A DNA stretch of 8,426 nucleotides from the NCBI GenBank assembly GCA_003649745.1, contig QMST01000017.1:1-8426 (forward strand). Direction: 5' to 3'. Origin of the DNA: Thermoplasmata archaeon (lineage in GTDB: Archaea > Thermoplasmatota > E2 > DHVEG-1 > B8-G13). Shown here one piece after another: positions 1 to 6,826 of the stretch. Position numbers and translations under genes: made by a program. Under the pieces are notes generated by a model. It was not told the origin of the DNA. It did not search any database and was given only the letters and a program-made list of their open reading frames with translations. Within the stretch, counting starts at the first letter, position 1. Each line of letters begins with the position of its first letter.

Positions 1-298
1 CAACAATATAGAAAGGTGAGCTCACTGCGACAGATGGGTGAAACTCGTTATCCGTAGTATTCGCAACAGGAATATCAGCGGGTTTAACCCCTCTACGCCA
101 GGGTTTATCCACCTTTATCGCCCTAGTAGAAAGCAGATGCTCCCCTTTGGTTGAGATAATTGGTTTTATCACACTACTCATTTTCACATTTTTCAAATTA
201 TAGACTTTTTTTGTGTTGACAAAGACAGTAGACGCTGACACAGCAGCAGTCGCCAGCATCAAAAAAACTATACCCACAGCCAATATTTTTCTAATCAT
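1..298 (-). CDS. Secreted protein of unknown function, N-terminal part (runs off left edge)
   Basis: The frame is open from an ATG at 298 down to base 1, so only the first 99 residues are visible. The protein starts MIRKILAVGIVFLMLATAAV and continues SAS: a basic N-terminus, a hydrophobic core and an Ala-x-Ser-type cleavage region around residue 22. This is a typical Sec signal peptide, so the protein should be exported. The mature part is basic and polar, with a phrase NEFHPSVAVSS near residues 85-95 that resembles the start of repeat units in secreted beta-propeller-like proteins; that resemblance is from memory and weak. An SD (GGGAGGA, 307-313) lies 8 nt before the ATG, and a TATA-like element lies at 332-340. 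It follows the C25 protease gene on the same strand with 68 nt between them. I do not recognise the family; a secreted binding protein or enzyme are both possible. Confidence 0.8.
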   Translation of the reverse strand, partial: MIRKILAVGIVFLMLATAAVSASTVFVNTKKVYNLKNVKMSSVIKPIISTKGEHLLSTRAIKVDKPWRRGVKPADIPVANTTDNEFHPSVAVSSPFYIV

Positions 299-331
299 AT
301 AATTTTTCCTCCCAGTTTATAATCTATCCTG

Positions 332-340
332 ATATATAAA
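332..340 (-). promoter_or_regulatory. TATA-like promoter element of the left-edge secreted gene
   Basis: On the minus strand this reads TTTATATAT, preceded by an A/T-rich block that could act as BRE. Transcription would start roughly 25 nt downstream, just ahead of or at the SD site at 307-313, giving a very short leader as is common in archaea. It suggests that this gene has its own promoter despite following the protease gene closely. Confidence 0.5.
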
Positions 341-366
341 AACATTTTTGTTAATTAAAACATTTT

Positions 367-2877
367 TCACGGGTATCCACCAATTTTTAAACTAGGATCA
401 CCGAGAAGCACCCATTCCTCAACAGCCTGCTGATCAATAGCATCCCAACCCATGTCCGGATACCACCAGCACTCAGGCAGTGTGAAATCCTTGAAATTAT
501 GGATATAACTAGTCTGCGTCTGTTGATACACATGACCTAATATGTCAAAACCTTTTTCACCATAGTGCTCCCCATATTGTCTAAAGAACTCAGATGTAAT
601 CCATCCATCACCAGCGCCAACAGTGCAAAACTCGCTCTCCCATCCCCAACCCAGGCCAGTGTTACCCATTGCAGCAATTGCACCAGTATCTGGAAGCTTA
701 ACCAGATACCAGCTGAAACACTCAGGCACAGCGTAGATATACGTCCACATATAATTATCATGTCCAAGAAGCATAGTATAATAATGGATAGCAGATGGTA
801 TCATAGACACATTAAACAAACTATTATGACAGCCTCCAATCACCGCTATTGGAAGCTTATTAACATTTGACAACTCTTTCATAGGCCAAACCGGGCGATC
901 ATCTATAAACGGGTAGAAAGAACGGAGATTTGACACTGTAAGACCAGTAACACTTGCATGTTGTCTATTACCAGGTATACCAGGGTAATGATCAGCCCAG
1001 ACATTGGGGCTACCATGACCTGACATAAACAGGAAACCACATCCCTCACTTATCGCTGAGATCACATCATCCTGACCACTAAATCTCCCATTTGAGGTCC
1101 ATAGTATATCATGTTTGAACTCCTTCGGCATATAGTAGAGCGCACCACCGCGTCCATTTAGCATTTTCTCACCAGTCACCCATTCACCCTCATAGTACAT
1201 CTCTGTATTGTTTCTCCAATCTGAGAAAACAATGTCACCATTTTCATCTGTAACCCAGACATGAATACTTGAAACATTACCATATGGCTCAGGGTCATAG
1301 GATTTACCACGAATAGTTAAAACACCGTCAACATATGACACATTCGCCCACCAGAAAAGCGTGTTACAATAAGCATCTCTCTCACTTGGCGTATAAGTAT
1401 AGTCTGTATTCCCAAGTACATCACCCTCTGATACAGATACAATCTCAGCCATTGGATGACCAGGGTAAGAATGAATTCTAAGATAATCATCATGGTTAAA
1501 CGAGAGAGATGTCTCCCTCGAACGATCAAGTGTTATATTGATTGTCTCAATTGGGCCAGAATCACCCTTAGGGTTAAAACTCTGAGCATGTATCGTATAC
1601 CCTCCATCAGGCAAAGACCTAGTATCCCATTGAATGTTTAAATCCATCTGATCAAGAAAACCATCACCAGATACAACCTCTATCTTCTTAAACCATTCAC
1701 TCCCATACGTGTTTGTCTCATAGTTTATAATCTTATTCACCACATCTTTTACCTCCTGAACACTACGAGCAGCTAACCTACCAACCGCAACATCAGGATA
1801 AAGATCTAAAATATCACCTGGTTTATCATCAGGCCACTCAGCAAAAACACCATCACCATCAGAATCCCAGCTTTCAAACTCACCACCCATCTTATAAACA
1901 TCAGCATAATACAAATCAGTTGGATACCCTGGATCACCATTTGCTCTCACATTTGAATAACGAACAGGCACATACCAATCCCTGCTACCATAATTCTGAT
2001 TATCTCTCGGCTTAGCATAAACCTTTGACTTCAAACCACCAACCAAAAGCACATATTTGACACCCCATTGCTCCAGAGCATCCTTGATAAAATACTTGAT
2101 CTCCTCTGGCTTATCAACCCCCTGATACCCGCTATAAATATCCTCTGTTGTTTTCAAAATAGTTTTTACACCATACTTGTTTTTATGATCAATCAACGGC
2201 TGAAGAGCATCTTTAAACACAGATGGCGCTATAATAACAAGATCATATGATGATGTCACAGGAAATGGTATCTTATCTGGTGGAGTATACGAGATGCTTA
2301 TATCAGCCCCACTCGCATAAATTACCCTGTTCTCTCCAGGTATATACCTCACAGGATAAAAATGAACAGTTACAAAGGTAACATGCTCAAAACACTTGTT
2401 TACACCAACACCAACATTATAATGATACCAATCAGATGGATAAGGATCATCACTCTGATACACCTGCTCATTTTTCAACACAGTCATCCTATGCTTTTTA
2501 ACAAAGGATCTAATACTCAACAACGGCAATGGAGCAGGACATGGCTGAATTTGCCTCTTAATAACCCGTTCAGAAACATCAAAAGGTGTCACATCCACGC
2601 TAATATTTCTCGCCCCAAAAGGAATCTCAAATGTTCTAACAATCTTAGGTAAAATCGGCCTTCCAGGTTTCATAAGATAAGAATCAACATTTCGACCCTC
2701 CACTCTACAATACTGTTTCGACACATCTCTAAGATAAAAAACTGGGCTAAACACGGTTGCATGCTTATATCTCACATCAAAACCATTGGAAACCTTTTTA
2801 CCATCAAACATCATCGCACCATACACTGTTGGAAACAGCATACATACTATTATCAACAAAACCAGAGTTTTTCTCAT
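367..2877 (-). CDS. Secreted C25 (gingipain-like) cysteine peptidase
   Basis: An 836-residue extracellular cysteine endopeptidase of family C25. Residues 1-22 form a Sec signal peptide (MRKTLVLLIIVCMLFPTVYG). A Propeptide_C25-like region follows, with the phrase GRPILPKIVRTFEIPFGA. The catalytic domain begins near residue 211 (YDLVIIAPSVF). The catalytic pair is visible: His621 in SGHGSPN and Cys683 in IGGCHNS. VAVGRLAARS and the C-terminal LLGDPSLKIGGYP are further family signatures. A DSDGDG loop at 338-343 looks like a calcium site. Between GDGF (404-407) and the catalytic His lie about 200 residues containing beta-sandwich-like sequence, longer than I expect. No C-terminal anchor is seen, so the enzyme is probably released. 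Start: the frame extends 23 codons upstream, but the ATG at 2877 opens the signal peptide and has GGAGG at 2889-2893. The likely role is extracellular protein breakdown; specificity (Arg or Lys) cannot be read. Confidence 0.93.
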   Translation of the reverse strand: MRKTLVLLIIVCMLFPTVYGAMMFDGKKVSNGFDVRYKHATVFSPVFYLRDVSKQYCRVEGRNVDSYLMKPGRPILPKIVRTFEIPFGARNISVDVTPFDVSERVIKRQIQPCPAPLPLLSIRSFVKKHRMTVLKNEQVYQSDDPYPSDWYHYNVGVGVNKCFEHVTFVTVHFYPVRYIPGENRVIYASGADISISYTPPDKIPFPVTSSYDLVIIAPSVFKDALQPLIDHKNKYGVKTILKTTEDIYSGYQGVDKPEEIKYFIKDALEQWGVKYVLLVGGLKSKVYAKPRDNQNYGSRDWYVPVRYSNVRANGDPGYPTDLYYADVYKMGGEFESWDSDGDGVFAEWPDDKPGDILDLYPDVAVGRLAARSVQEVKDVVNKIINYETNTYGSEWFKKIEVVSGDGFLDQMDLNIQWDTRSLPDGGYTIHAQSFNPKGDSGPIETINITLDRSRETSLSFNHDDYLRIHSYPGHPMAEIVSVSEGDVLGNTDYTYTPSERDAYCNTLFWWANVSYVDGVLTIRGKSYDPEPYGNVSSIHVWVTDENGDIVFSDWRNNTEMYYEGEWVTGEKMLNGRGGALYYMPKEFKHDILWTSNGRFSGQDDVISAISEGCGFLFMSGHGSPNVWADHYPGIPGNRQHASVTGLTVSNLRSFYPFIDDRPVWPMKELSNVNKLPIAVIGGCHNSLFNVSMIPSAIHYYTMLLGHDNYMWTYIYAVPECFSWYLVKLPDTGAIAAMGNTGLGWGWESEFCTVGAGDGWITSEFFRQYGEHYGEKGFDILGHVYQQTQTSYIHNFKDFTLPECWWYPDMGWDAIDQQAVEEWVLLGDPSLKIGGYP

Positions 2878-2888
2878 TATAAACTTCG

Positions 2889-2893
2889 CCTCC
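2889..2893 (-). promoter_or_regulatory. SD site that fixes the C25 peptidase start
   Basis: GGAGG on the minus strand, followed by CGA, ends 11 nt before the ATG at 2877. It matches the archaeal 16S 3' end and supports the signal-peptide start over the upstream ATG at 2946, which lies within the AT-rich tail after the tRNA. Confidence 0.6.
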
Positions 2894-2915
2894 ACTATTA
2901 TATATCCATATAAAA

Positions 2916-2928
2916 TTTTTAAATATTT
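2916..2928 (-). promoter_or_regulatory. Candidate TATA element of the C25 peptidase gene
   Basis: The minus strand here reads AAATATTTAAAAA inside an AT-rich block between the tRNA terminator and the SD. A start site about 25 nt downstream would fall just before the SD at 2889-2893. The surroundings contain several other A/T runs, including TATATGG and TATATAA slightly closer to the gene, so the exact element is uncertain. Confidence 0.3.
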
Positions 2929-2944
2929 TCTATTATTAACACAC

Positions 2945-2963
2945 AAAAAAATAAATAAAAAAA
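2945..2963 (-). terminator. Oligo-T terminator after tRNA-Arg
   Basis: Directly after the tRNA 3' end the minus strand has two runs of seven T (2957-2963 and 2945-2951) separated by ATTTA. Archaeal RNA polymerase terminates on such T-tracts without needing a hairpin. The tract ends before the candidate promoter of the C25 peptidase gene, so the two are probably separate transcripts. Confidence 0.6.
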
Positions 2964-2964
2964 C

Positions 2965-3038
2965 GGACGCGGCGGGATTCGAACCCGCGATCTACAGCTT
3001 AGGAGGCTGTCGCCCTATCCATGCTAGGCTACGCGTCC
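2965..3038 (-). tRNA. tRNA-Arg, anticodon CCU (reads AGG)
   Basis: The minus strand folds into a complete 74-nt cloverleaf. The acceptor GGACGCG pairs fully with CGCGTCC; the D-stem GCCT pairs with GGGC (one U-G); the anticodon stem ACAGC/GCTGT encloses the loop CTCCTAA with anticodon CCT; the variable loop is AGATC; the T-stem GCGGG/CCCGC encloses TTCGAAT. No intron is present and no CCA is encoded, so CCA must be added after transcription. It lies 12 nt downstream of the TraB-family gene on the same strand and could be processed from that transcript or made from its own promoter (see 3060-3068). It reads AGG, while AGA/AGG codons are frequent in the genes of this window. Confidence 0.96.
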
Positions 3039-3050
3039 AAACCACCAAAA

Positions 3051-3770
3051 TTATAGAGACCTATATTCTACTGTAAAACCTATTTGATTTTTTCTATTTT
3101 CCATATTTTCCAACAAATCTTTAAGCCTTATAACCTCCAACTCCACCTTATTATCTTTTAAAATTTTACTCAAACCCTCTACATGACCATCTCCAACAAT
3201 AGCAACAATTTTCTCATATTTCTCATTTAACCCGATCAACCTCCTAGCCATGTACTCATTCCTATCATCTATGAGAACCTTCCTAATCGTAGGAAACCTC
3301 TTACCAATCTCCTCAATATACCCATGATAATCCCCCTGGAATTTTTCTAACTCTCTTTCAACATCCTTTTTAGACACAAATAAACTAGTAAAACCACTAA
3401 CAAAAAACCTGATCTTTTCAATCAACCTCATCTCTCTCCACATTTTTAACAACAACTCCTCTGCATCCATATCTATAAGCTCAACCCCTACATTATGCAG
3501 AGAAGCAAACTCCTCAGCCGCTATCATCTCATTACCCACCATAGTCCCATATTTCTCCGCCATCTTCTCCTGAAAACCAGCTAGAAACCTATACACAACC
3601 GGTAGAGACACATCCACACCTCTAACACCATTCTCCCTATGTTGCTTCAAAGCCTGAAAACGTTTTTCATCCAACTCCAAACAAACAACATCTGGCATCT
3701 TCTCATAAAGAAGATCACTTATAGCTGAGGAGAGATCAAACACATGCCCCGTGCCCACCAAGGTAATCAT
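3051..3770 (-). CDS. TraB/PrgY-family protein, soluble short form
   Basis: A 239-residue protein of the TraB/PrgY family, which belongs to the same superfamily as Tiki and GumN proteins, where paired GxxH motifs and acidic residues form a metal-dependent site. The sequence shows the set: GTGH at 6-9, ELD at 32-34, DDRNEYMARRL at 168-178 and GDGHVEGL at 193-200. PrgY is linked in bacteria to limiting peptide pheromone activity; the role in archaea is unknown and a peptidase-like activity is only an inference. Many archaeal members are longer and have C-terminal membrane segments; here the chain ends about 40 residues after the last motif, with at most a weak hydrophobic stretch near 121-132 (RFFVSGFTSLFV), so it is probably soluble or loosely attached. 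The start at 3770 has AGGAG at 3780-3784. It is divergent from the eS17 gene and lies just upstream of tRNA-Arg. Confidence 0.88.
   Translation of the reverse strand: MITLVGTGHVFDLSSAISDLLYEKMPDVVCLELDEKRFQALKQHRENGVRGVDVSLPVVYRFLAGFQEKMAEKYGTMVGNEMIAAEEFASLHNVGVELIDMDAEELLLKMWREMRLIEKIRFFVSGFTSLFVSKKDVERELEKFQGDYHGYIEEIGKRFPTIRKVLIDDRNEYMARRLIGLNEKYEKIVAIVGDGHVEGLSKILKDNKVELEVIRLKDLLENMENRKNQIGFTVEYRSL
3060..3068 (-). promoter_or_regulatory. Possible tRNA-Arg promoter inside the end of the TraB-family gene
   Basis: The minus strand reads GAATATAGG about 26 nt upstream of the tRNA 5' end, which is the normal archaeal TATA-to-start distance. It overlaps the last codons of the TraB-family gene. 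The match to the box is moderate, and cotranscription with the upstream gene is the alternative. Confidence 0.3.
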
Positions 3771-3803
3771 TTTTTTTCACTCCTACTTTTAAATTTGTAG
3801 ATA

Positions 3804-3814
3804 TTTTTTTATAA
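3804..3814 (-). promoter_or_regulatory. Candidate TATA element in the divergent TraB / eS17 region
   Basis: The minus strand reads TTATAAAAAAA about 25 nt before the SD of the TraB-family gene, so a short-leader transcript could begin here. The same AT block (3801-3815) is the only obvious TATA-like stretch for the eS17 gene on the other strand, which would then have a leader of roughly 55 nt. The rest of 3771-3891 holds only the SD sites and no other feature I can identify. Confidence 0.35.
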
Positions 3815-3876
3815 CAAAAACATATTCAATTTTTCCACCCTGTACAACAAAACACCCAGAAATACAAAAGTAAAAA

Positions 3877-3882
3877 GGTGAT
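3877..3882 (+). promoter_or_regulatory. SD site that supports the TTG start of eS17
   Basis: GGTGAT, extended by AA on the 5' side, lies 9 nt before the TTG at 3892. It is complementary to the archaeal 16S 3' end and is the reason to accept this unusual start codon. Confidence 0.6.
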
Positions 3883-3891
3883 AAATAAACT

Positions 3892-4092
3892 TTGGGAAGC
3901 ATAAAACAACTTCATATAAAAAACATTGCAACAGAGCTATTAAAAAAATTTCCAGACCAGTTCAAAGAAGATTTTCAACACAACAAGAAAAAAGTAGAAG
4001 AATTAACAGATGTAAACAGTAAATTTGTACGAAACCAGATAGCAGGATACATAACAAGATACCTATCCACCAACAAACCACAACCAAGATAA
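3892..4092 (+). CDS. rps17e: Small ribosomal subunit protein eS17
   Basis: A 66-residue protein matching the archaeal/eukaryotic S17e family, part of the 30S ribosomal subunit. The family signature is clear from end to end: the N-terminal [20 protein letters not shown], then [20 protein letters not shown], then [14 protein letters not shown]. The length is normal for archaeal eS17, which lacks the eukaryotic C-terminal extension. The start codon is TTG at 3892; the next residues are the GSIKQ that usually follows the initiator methionine, and an SD (GGTGAT) lies 9 nt upstream, so this start is well supported. It is transcribed divergently from the TraB-family gene. A T5 tract at 4105-4109 after the stop could end the transcript, but read-through into the flavin genes 75 nt downstream is also possible. 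Confidence 0.94.
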   Translation: MGSIKQLHIKNIATELLKKFPDQFKEDFQHNKKKVEELTDVNSKFVRNQIAGYITRYLSTNKPQPR

Positions 4093-4120
4093 AAAAACAA
4101 CTTATTTTTGAGTAGAAACC

Positions 4121-4149
4121 TAATATTTAATTTAACCATTGCTTTAACC
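4121..4149 (+). promoter_or_regulatory. Candidate ribB promoter with a direct repeat
   Basis: A TATA-like block TAATATTTAATTT (4121-4133) lies upstream of ribB. It runs into a 7-nt direct repeat, TTTAACC at 4131-4137 and again at 4143-4149. If transcription begins about 25 nt after the box (near 4152), the repeats would lie between the box and the start site, a place where a repressor could act. In several archaea riboflavin genes are controlled by the RbkR regulator; whether this repeat is such an operator is a guess. No SD is present before ribB, so the mRNA may be leaderless or nearly so. Confidence 0.3.
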
Positions 4150-4167
4150 CTAAAAAAACCTGTAAAA

Positions 4168-4884
4168 ATGGGGGAATACCTTATAAATAAGATTGAGAAA
4201 GCAATCAGAGACTTAAACAATGGTAGATTTGTATTAATATATGATGATGATAATAGAGAAGGCGAGACAGACATAGTAAAAGCATCTAAATTTATAAAAC
4301 CAAGTGATATAAGAACAATGAGAAAAGAGGGAGGAGGCCTTATCTTTATAATGATCTCCTATGAGATCGCTGAAAAACTACAACTACCCTTTATAGCAGA
4401 CCTGTTCAATAAAATAGAAGATCTCTATCCCGTGCTAAAACATCTAAACCCATATGATATACCATATGATACAAAATCCTCATTCTCCCTCTACATAAAC
4501 CATAGAAAGACATTCACAGGAATCACAGATAATGACAGGGCATTAACAATCAAAAGATTCGCTGAACTAGCAGAAAACCTAATTAACCAAGAGGATAGTA
4601 AAAAAATATTACACGAGTTCGGCAAAGAATTTAGATCACCTGGACATGTGCCAATATGTATTGCATCAAAAAATTCATTGAGAGAAAGAAGAGGCCACAC
4701 AGAGCTAAGTACAAGCCTACTAAGAATAGCCGGCCTCACACCCATAGCCAGTGGTTGTGAAATGATGGGAGACAATGGCAAAGCATTATCTAAAACAGAA
4801 GCAAAAAAATATGCCCAGAATAATAAAATAGTCTTCCTCGAAGGAAATGAGATAATCGAGGCATGGGAAAAATGGTTAGAGTAA
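4168..4884 (+). CDS. ribB: 3,4-dihydroxy-2-butanone 4-phosphate synthase
   Basis: Converts ribulose 5-phosphate to 3,4-dihydroxy-2-butanone 4-phosphate and formate, supplying the four-carbon unit of riboflavin in the cytoplasm. The 238-residue protein is the monofunctional archaeal form, without a fused GTP cyclohydrolase II. Visible active-site motifs are the acidic YDDDNREGETD (25-35), the substrate loop TGITDNDRA (117-125), FRSPGHV, and GHTE with His177 and Glu179, which bind Mg2+ together with the acidic loop; CEMMGDNGKALS follows. Start: the frame is open back to a TTG at 4108, but relatives such as the Methanocaldococcus protein begin just before the first helix, so the ATG at 4168 is preferred. 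Neither start has a clear SD. The 3' end overlaps ribL. It is the first gene of the flavin cluster and 75 nt after eS17. Confidence 0.93.
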   Translation: MGEYLINKIEKAIRDLNNGRFVLIYDDDNREGETDIVKASKFIKPSDIRTMRKEGGGLIFIMISYEIAEKLQLPFIADLFNKIEDLYPVLKHLNPYDIPYDTKSSFSLYINHRKTFTGITDNDRALTIKRFAELAENLINQEDSKKILHEFGKEFRSPGHVPICIASKNSLRERRGHTELSTSLLRIAGLTPIASGCEMMGDNGKALSKTEAKKYAQNNKIVFLEGNEIIEAWEKWLE

Positions 4885-5321
4885 TGGCAACAGGAACATT
4901 TGACCTACTTCACATAGGACACCTATACTACCTTGAGGAAGCAAAAAAACTCGGTGATGAATTAATAGTAGTAATCGCAAACGATGAAACAGTAAGAAAA
5001 AACAAACATAACCCTGTAACACCACAAGAGATGAGACGTAAACTGGTAGAGGCACTAAAACCTGTTGACAAAGCAGTAATTGGTTACAAAAACGATTTTT
5101 TAAAAATCGTGGAGGAGATAAAACCTGACATCATAGCCCTAGGATATGATCAAAAATTTGATGAAAATAAAATCAAAAACGCTTTGAAAAAAAGAGGTCT
5201 AAATATCAAAATAATTAGATGCTCCAAGTACAGCGGAGATGATCTAAACGGCACAAGAAAAATAATTAGAAAAATCGCAGACATGATAGACAGCAAGAAA
5301 TTATATAAGGGTGAAAAATAG
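4872..5321 (+). CDS. ribL: FAD synthase (FMN adenylyltransferase), archaeal RibL type
   Basis: Transfers AMP from ATP to FMN, giving FAD and pyrophosphate. This 149-residue protein is a cytidylyltransferase-like nucleotidyltransferase: it opens with TGTFDLLHIGHLYYLEEAKKLGDE, shown here as the pieces TGTFDLLHIGH (HIGH at 14-17, the ATP-binding motif) and YYLEEAKKLGDE, then has PDIIALGYDQ and near the C-terminus NGTRKIIRKI (from 126), the counterpart of the STR motif. The order and length match RibL of Methanocaldococcus rather than bacterial RibF, and no kinase domain is fused. A glycerol-phosphate or other nucleotidyltransferase is less likely given the neighbours. The start at 4872 leaves one beta strand before the motif and has GAGG at 4858-4861; an in-frame ATG at 4863 is the alternative. 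It overlaps the ribB end and abuts ribC with no gap, indicating translational coupling. Confidence 0.88.
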   Translation: MVRVMATGTFDLLHIGHLYYLEEAKKLGDELIVVIANDETVRKNKHNPVTPQEMRRKLVEALKPVDKAVIGYKNDFLKIVEEIKPDIIALGYDQKFDENKIKNALKKRGLNIKIIRCSKYSGDDLNGTRKIIRKIADMIDSKKLYKGEK

Positions 5322-5789
<468 letters not shown>

Positions 5790-5819
5790 AAAAAAATTTA
5801 TTGGGTGAGTTAGAAAAAA

Positions 5820-6242
5820 ATGGAAAAAAACAAGGTTATAAGAATTGGAGCTGTTGTATCTGAGTTCAACTATGATATAACAATGATGATGCTAGAACGA
5901 GCAAAAGAACATGCAGAGTTTTTAGGAGCCAAGATAACAAAGGTGATTGAAGTACCAGGCGTATTTGACATGGGTCTAGCAATCAAAAAACTACTGGAGA
6001 AGAAAGACATAGATGGAGTGATAACATTAGGCGCGGTTATAGAGGGTGAAACCGAGCATGATGAGATAGTGATTCAACATGCTGCAAGAAAAATAGCTGA
6101 TCTATCCATAGAATATGGTAAACCAGTTTCACTAGGCATAACAGGCCCAGGGATGACAAGGTTGCAGGCAGAGGAGAGAATAGAAAGAGCAAAATATGCG
6201 GTAGAAGCAGTGGTAAAACTCTGTAAAAGATTAAACATATAA
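5820..6242 (+). CDS. ribH: 6,7-dimethyl-8-ribityllumazine synthase
   Basis: Condenses 5-amino-6-ribitylamino-uracil with the butanone phosphate made by RibB, giving the lumazine used by RibC. The 140 residues cover the whole lumazine synthase fold. Visible motifs are VSEFNYDIT (13-21, substrate ring binding), [16 protein letters not shown] (44-59), [19 protein letters not shown] (66-84, phosphate loop and the conserved His80 taken as the catalytic one), and [19 protein letters not shown] (106-124, phosphate-binding region with conserved Arg). Family members assemble into pentamers or 60-mers; which applies here cannot be told. The ATG at 5820 has GGGTGA at 5803-5808. It is the last gene of the flavin cluster, and 32 nt separate its stop from that of the convergent oapC. 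No T-tract follows ribH on its own strand, so its transcript may extend into oapC as antisense RNA. Confidence 0.95.
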   Translation: MEKNKVIRIGAVVSEFNYDITMMMLERAKEHAEFLGAKITKVIEVPGVFDMGLAIKKLLEKKDIDGVITLGAVIEGETEHDEIVIQHAARKIADLSIEYGKPVSLGITGPGMTRLQAEERIERAKYAVEAVVKLCKRLNI

Positions 6243-6257
6243 AAAGAGATAGAGTGC

Positions 6258-6264
6258 AAAAAAA
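6258..6264 (-). terminator. Oligo-T terminator after oapC
   Basis: In the 32-bp convergent gap the minus strand has a run of seven T, 10 nt after the oapC stop, with another T run close behind at the ribH end. It fits termination of the oap operon transcript. Confidence 0.5.
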
Positions 6265-6274
6265 CTAGTATCAG

Positions 6275-6826
6275 TTACTTTGAAGTCTTTAACCTCTTTA
6301 CATAATTAAAAGCAGATGGTAGATGAATAGTATACACACCATTTTTATGTATTATTATCGGCTCCTCCTTTAGTAAACCATTTAGATTTATCTCATAATC
6401 ACCGGTTTCTCTCACCTTTATAGTCTCAGGATAACCCATTTTTTTATCCCGAGATAAAAGTTTTTCTATCAGTTTTTTCCTCGCCTCATCATCCTCAATT
6501 AACTTTTCTATATCCTCCTCACTTACTATACCAGCATCTTTGTTTTCTACCTCCTTCTCTGATGCCTTTTCCAACTTTTCATCTTTTGACATAAGTGATG
6601 TTTCTTTGTCAAAAAACTTGATCTTTTGCCCACCTTTCATTAGTTTAACAATTTTTTCCCTTAAATCCTCATCTAATTTCTCCGCAATCTCCTCTCTCTC
6701 ATCCTCCGACAGAGGCTCTTTTGTAAAAAAGAACCTTGTACCACCACAGTTGGGACAACCTTTTAATAACAATTTAGAAGAGTTTTCATCAAAAACCTTA
6801 CCACATTTTAAACACTGATGCGGCAT
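6275..6826 (-). CDS. oapC: Zn-ribbon protein OapC (origin-associated family)
   Basis: A 183-residue archaeal protein of the OapC family (formerly DUF2072). The N-terminus is a zinc ribbon: Cys5-x2-Cys8 and Cys24-x2-Cys27, with CPNCGG as the second knuckle. Residues about 38-130 are a highly charged, Glu/Lys-rich helical linker with little conservation expected. From about 132 a conserved C-terminal domain follows, YPETIKVRETGDYEINLNGL, then EPIIIHKNGVYTIHLPSAF. The biochemical role is unknown; the name comes from haloarchaea, where the gene lies in an operon beside orc1 and the replication origin. Zinc binding and a nucleic-acid or protein contact are inferences. The ATG at 6826 follows the oapB stop immediately (TAAATG), with GGAGCGA just upstream, so it is translated from the same mRNA. 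Third gene of the operon. Confidence 0.88.
   Translation of the reverse strand: MPHQCLKCGKVFDENSSKLLLKGCPNCGGTRFFFTKEPLSEDEREEIAEKLDEDLREKIVKLMKGGQKIKFFDKETSLMSKDEKLEKASEKEVENKDAGIVSEEDIEKLIEDDEARKKLIEKLLSRDKKMGYPETIKVRETGDYEINLNGLLKEEPIIIHKNGVYTIHLPSAFNYVKRLKTSK

Noticed and set aside
537..2652. Several open frames of 60-101 codons antisense to or out of frame with the C25 peptidase
   Set aside because: They are low-complexity shadows of a long, well-identified gene, with no SD and no family resemblance.
2878..2946. Upstream extension of the C25 peptidase frame to an ATG at 2946
   Set aside because: It would add 23 residues before a perfect signal peptide, lies in the AT-rich terminator/promoter region after the tRNA, and lacks an SD.
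2786..3076. Plus-strand open frame spanning the tRNA region
   Set aside because: It runs antisense to the peptidase start and through the whole tRNA; no SD and no recognisable protein.
4093..4167. FMN riboswitch upstream of ribB
   Set aside because: The gap is only 75 nt, AT-rich and without the conserved multi-stem structure; FMN riboswitches are not expected in archaea.
3975..4274. Minus-strand frame across eS17 and the start of ribB
   Set aside because: It covers two genes on the other strand that are clearly recognised by family, and lacks initiation signals.
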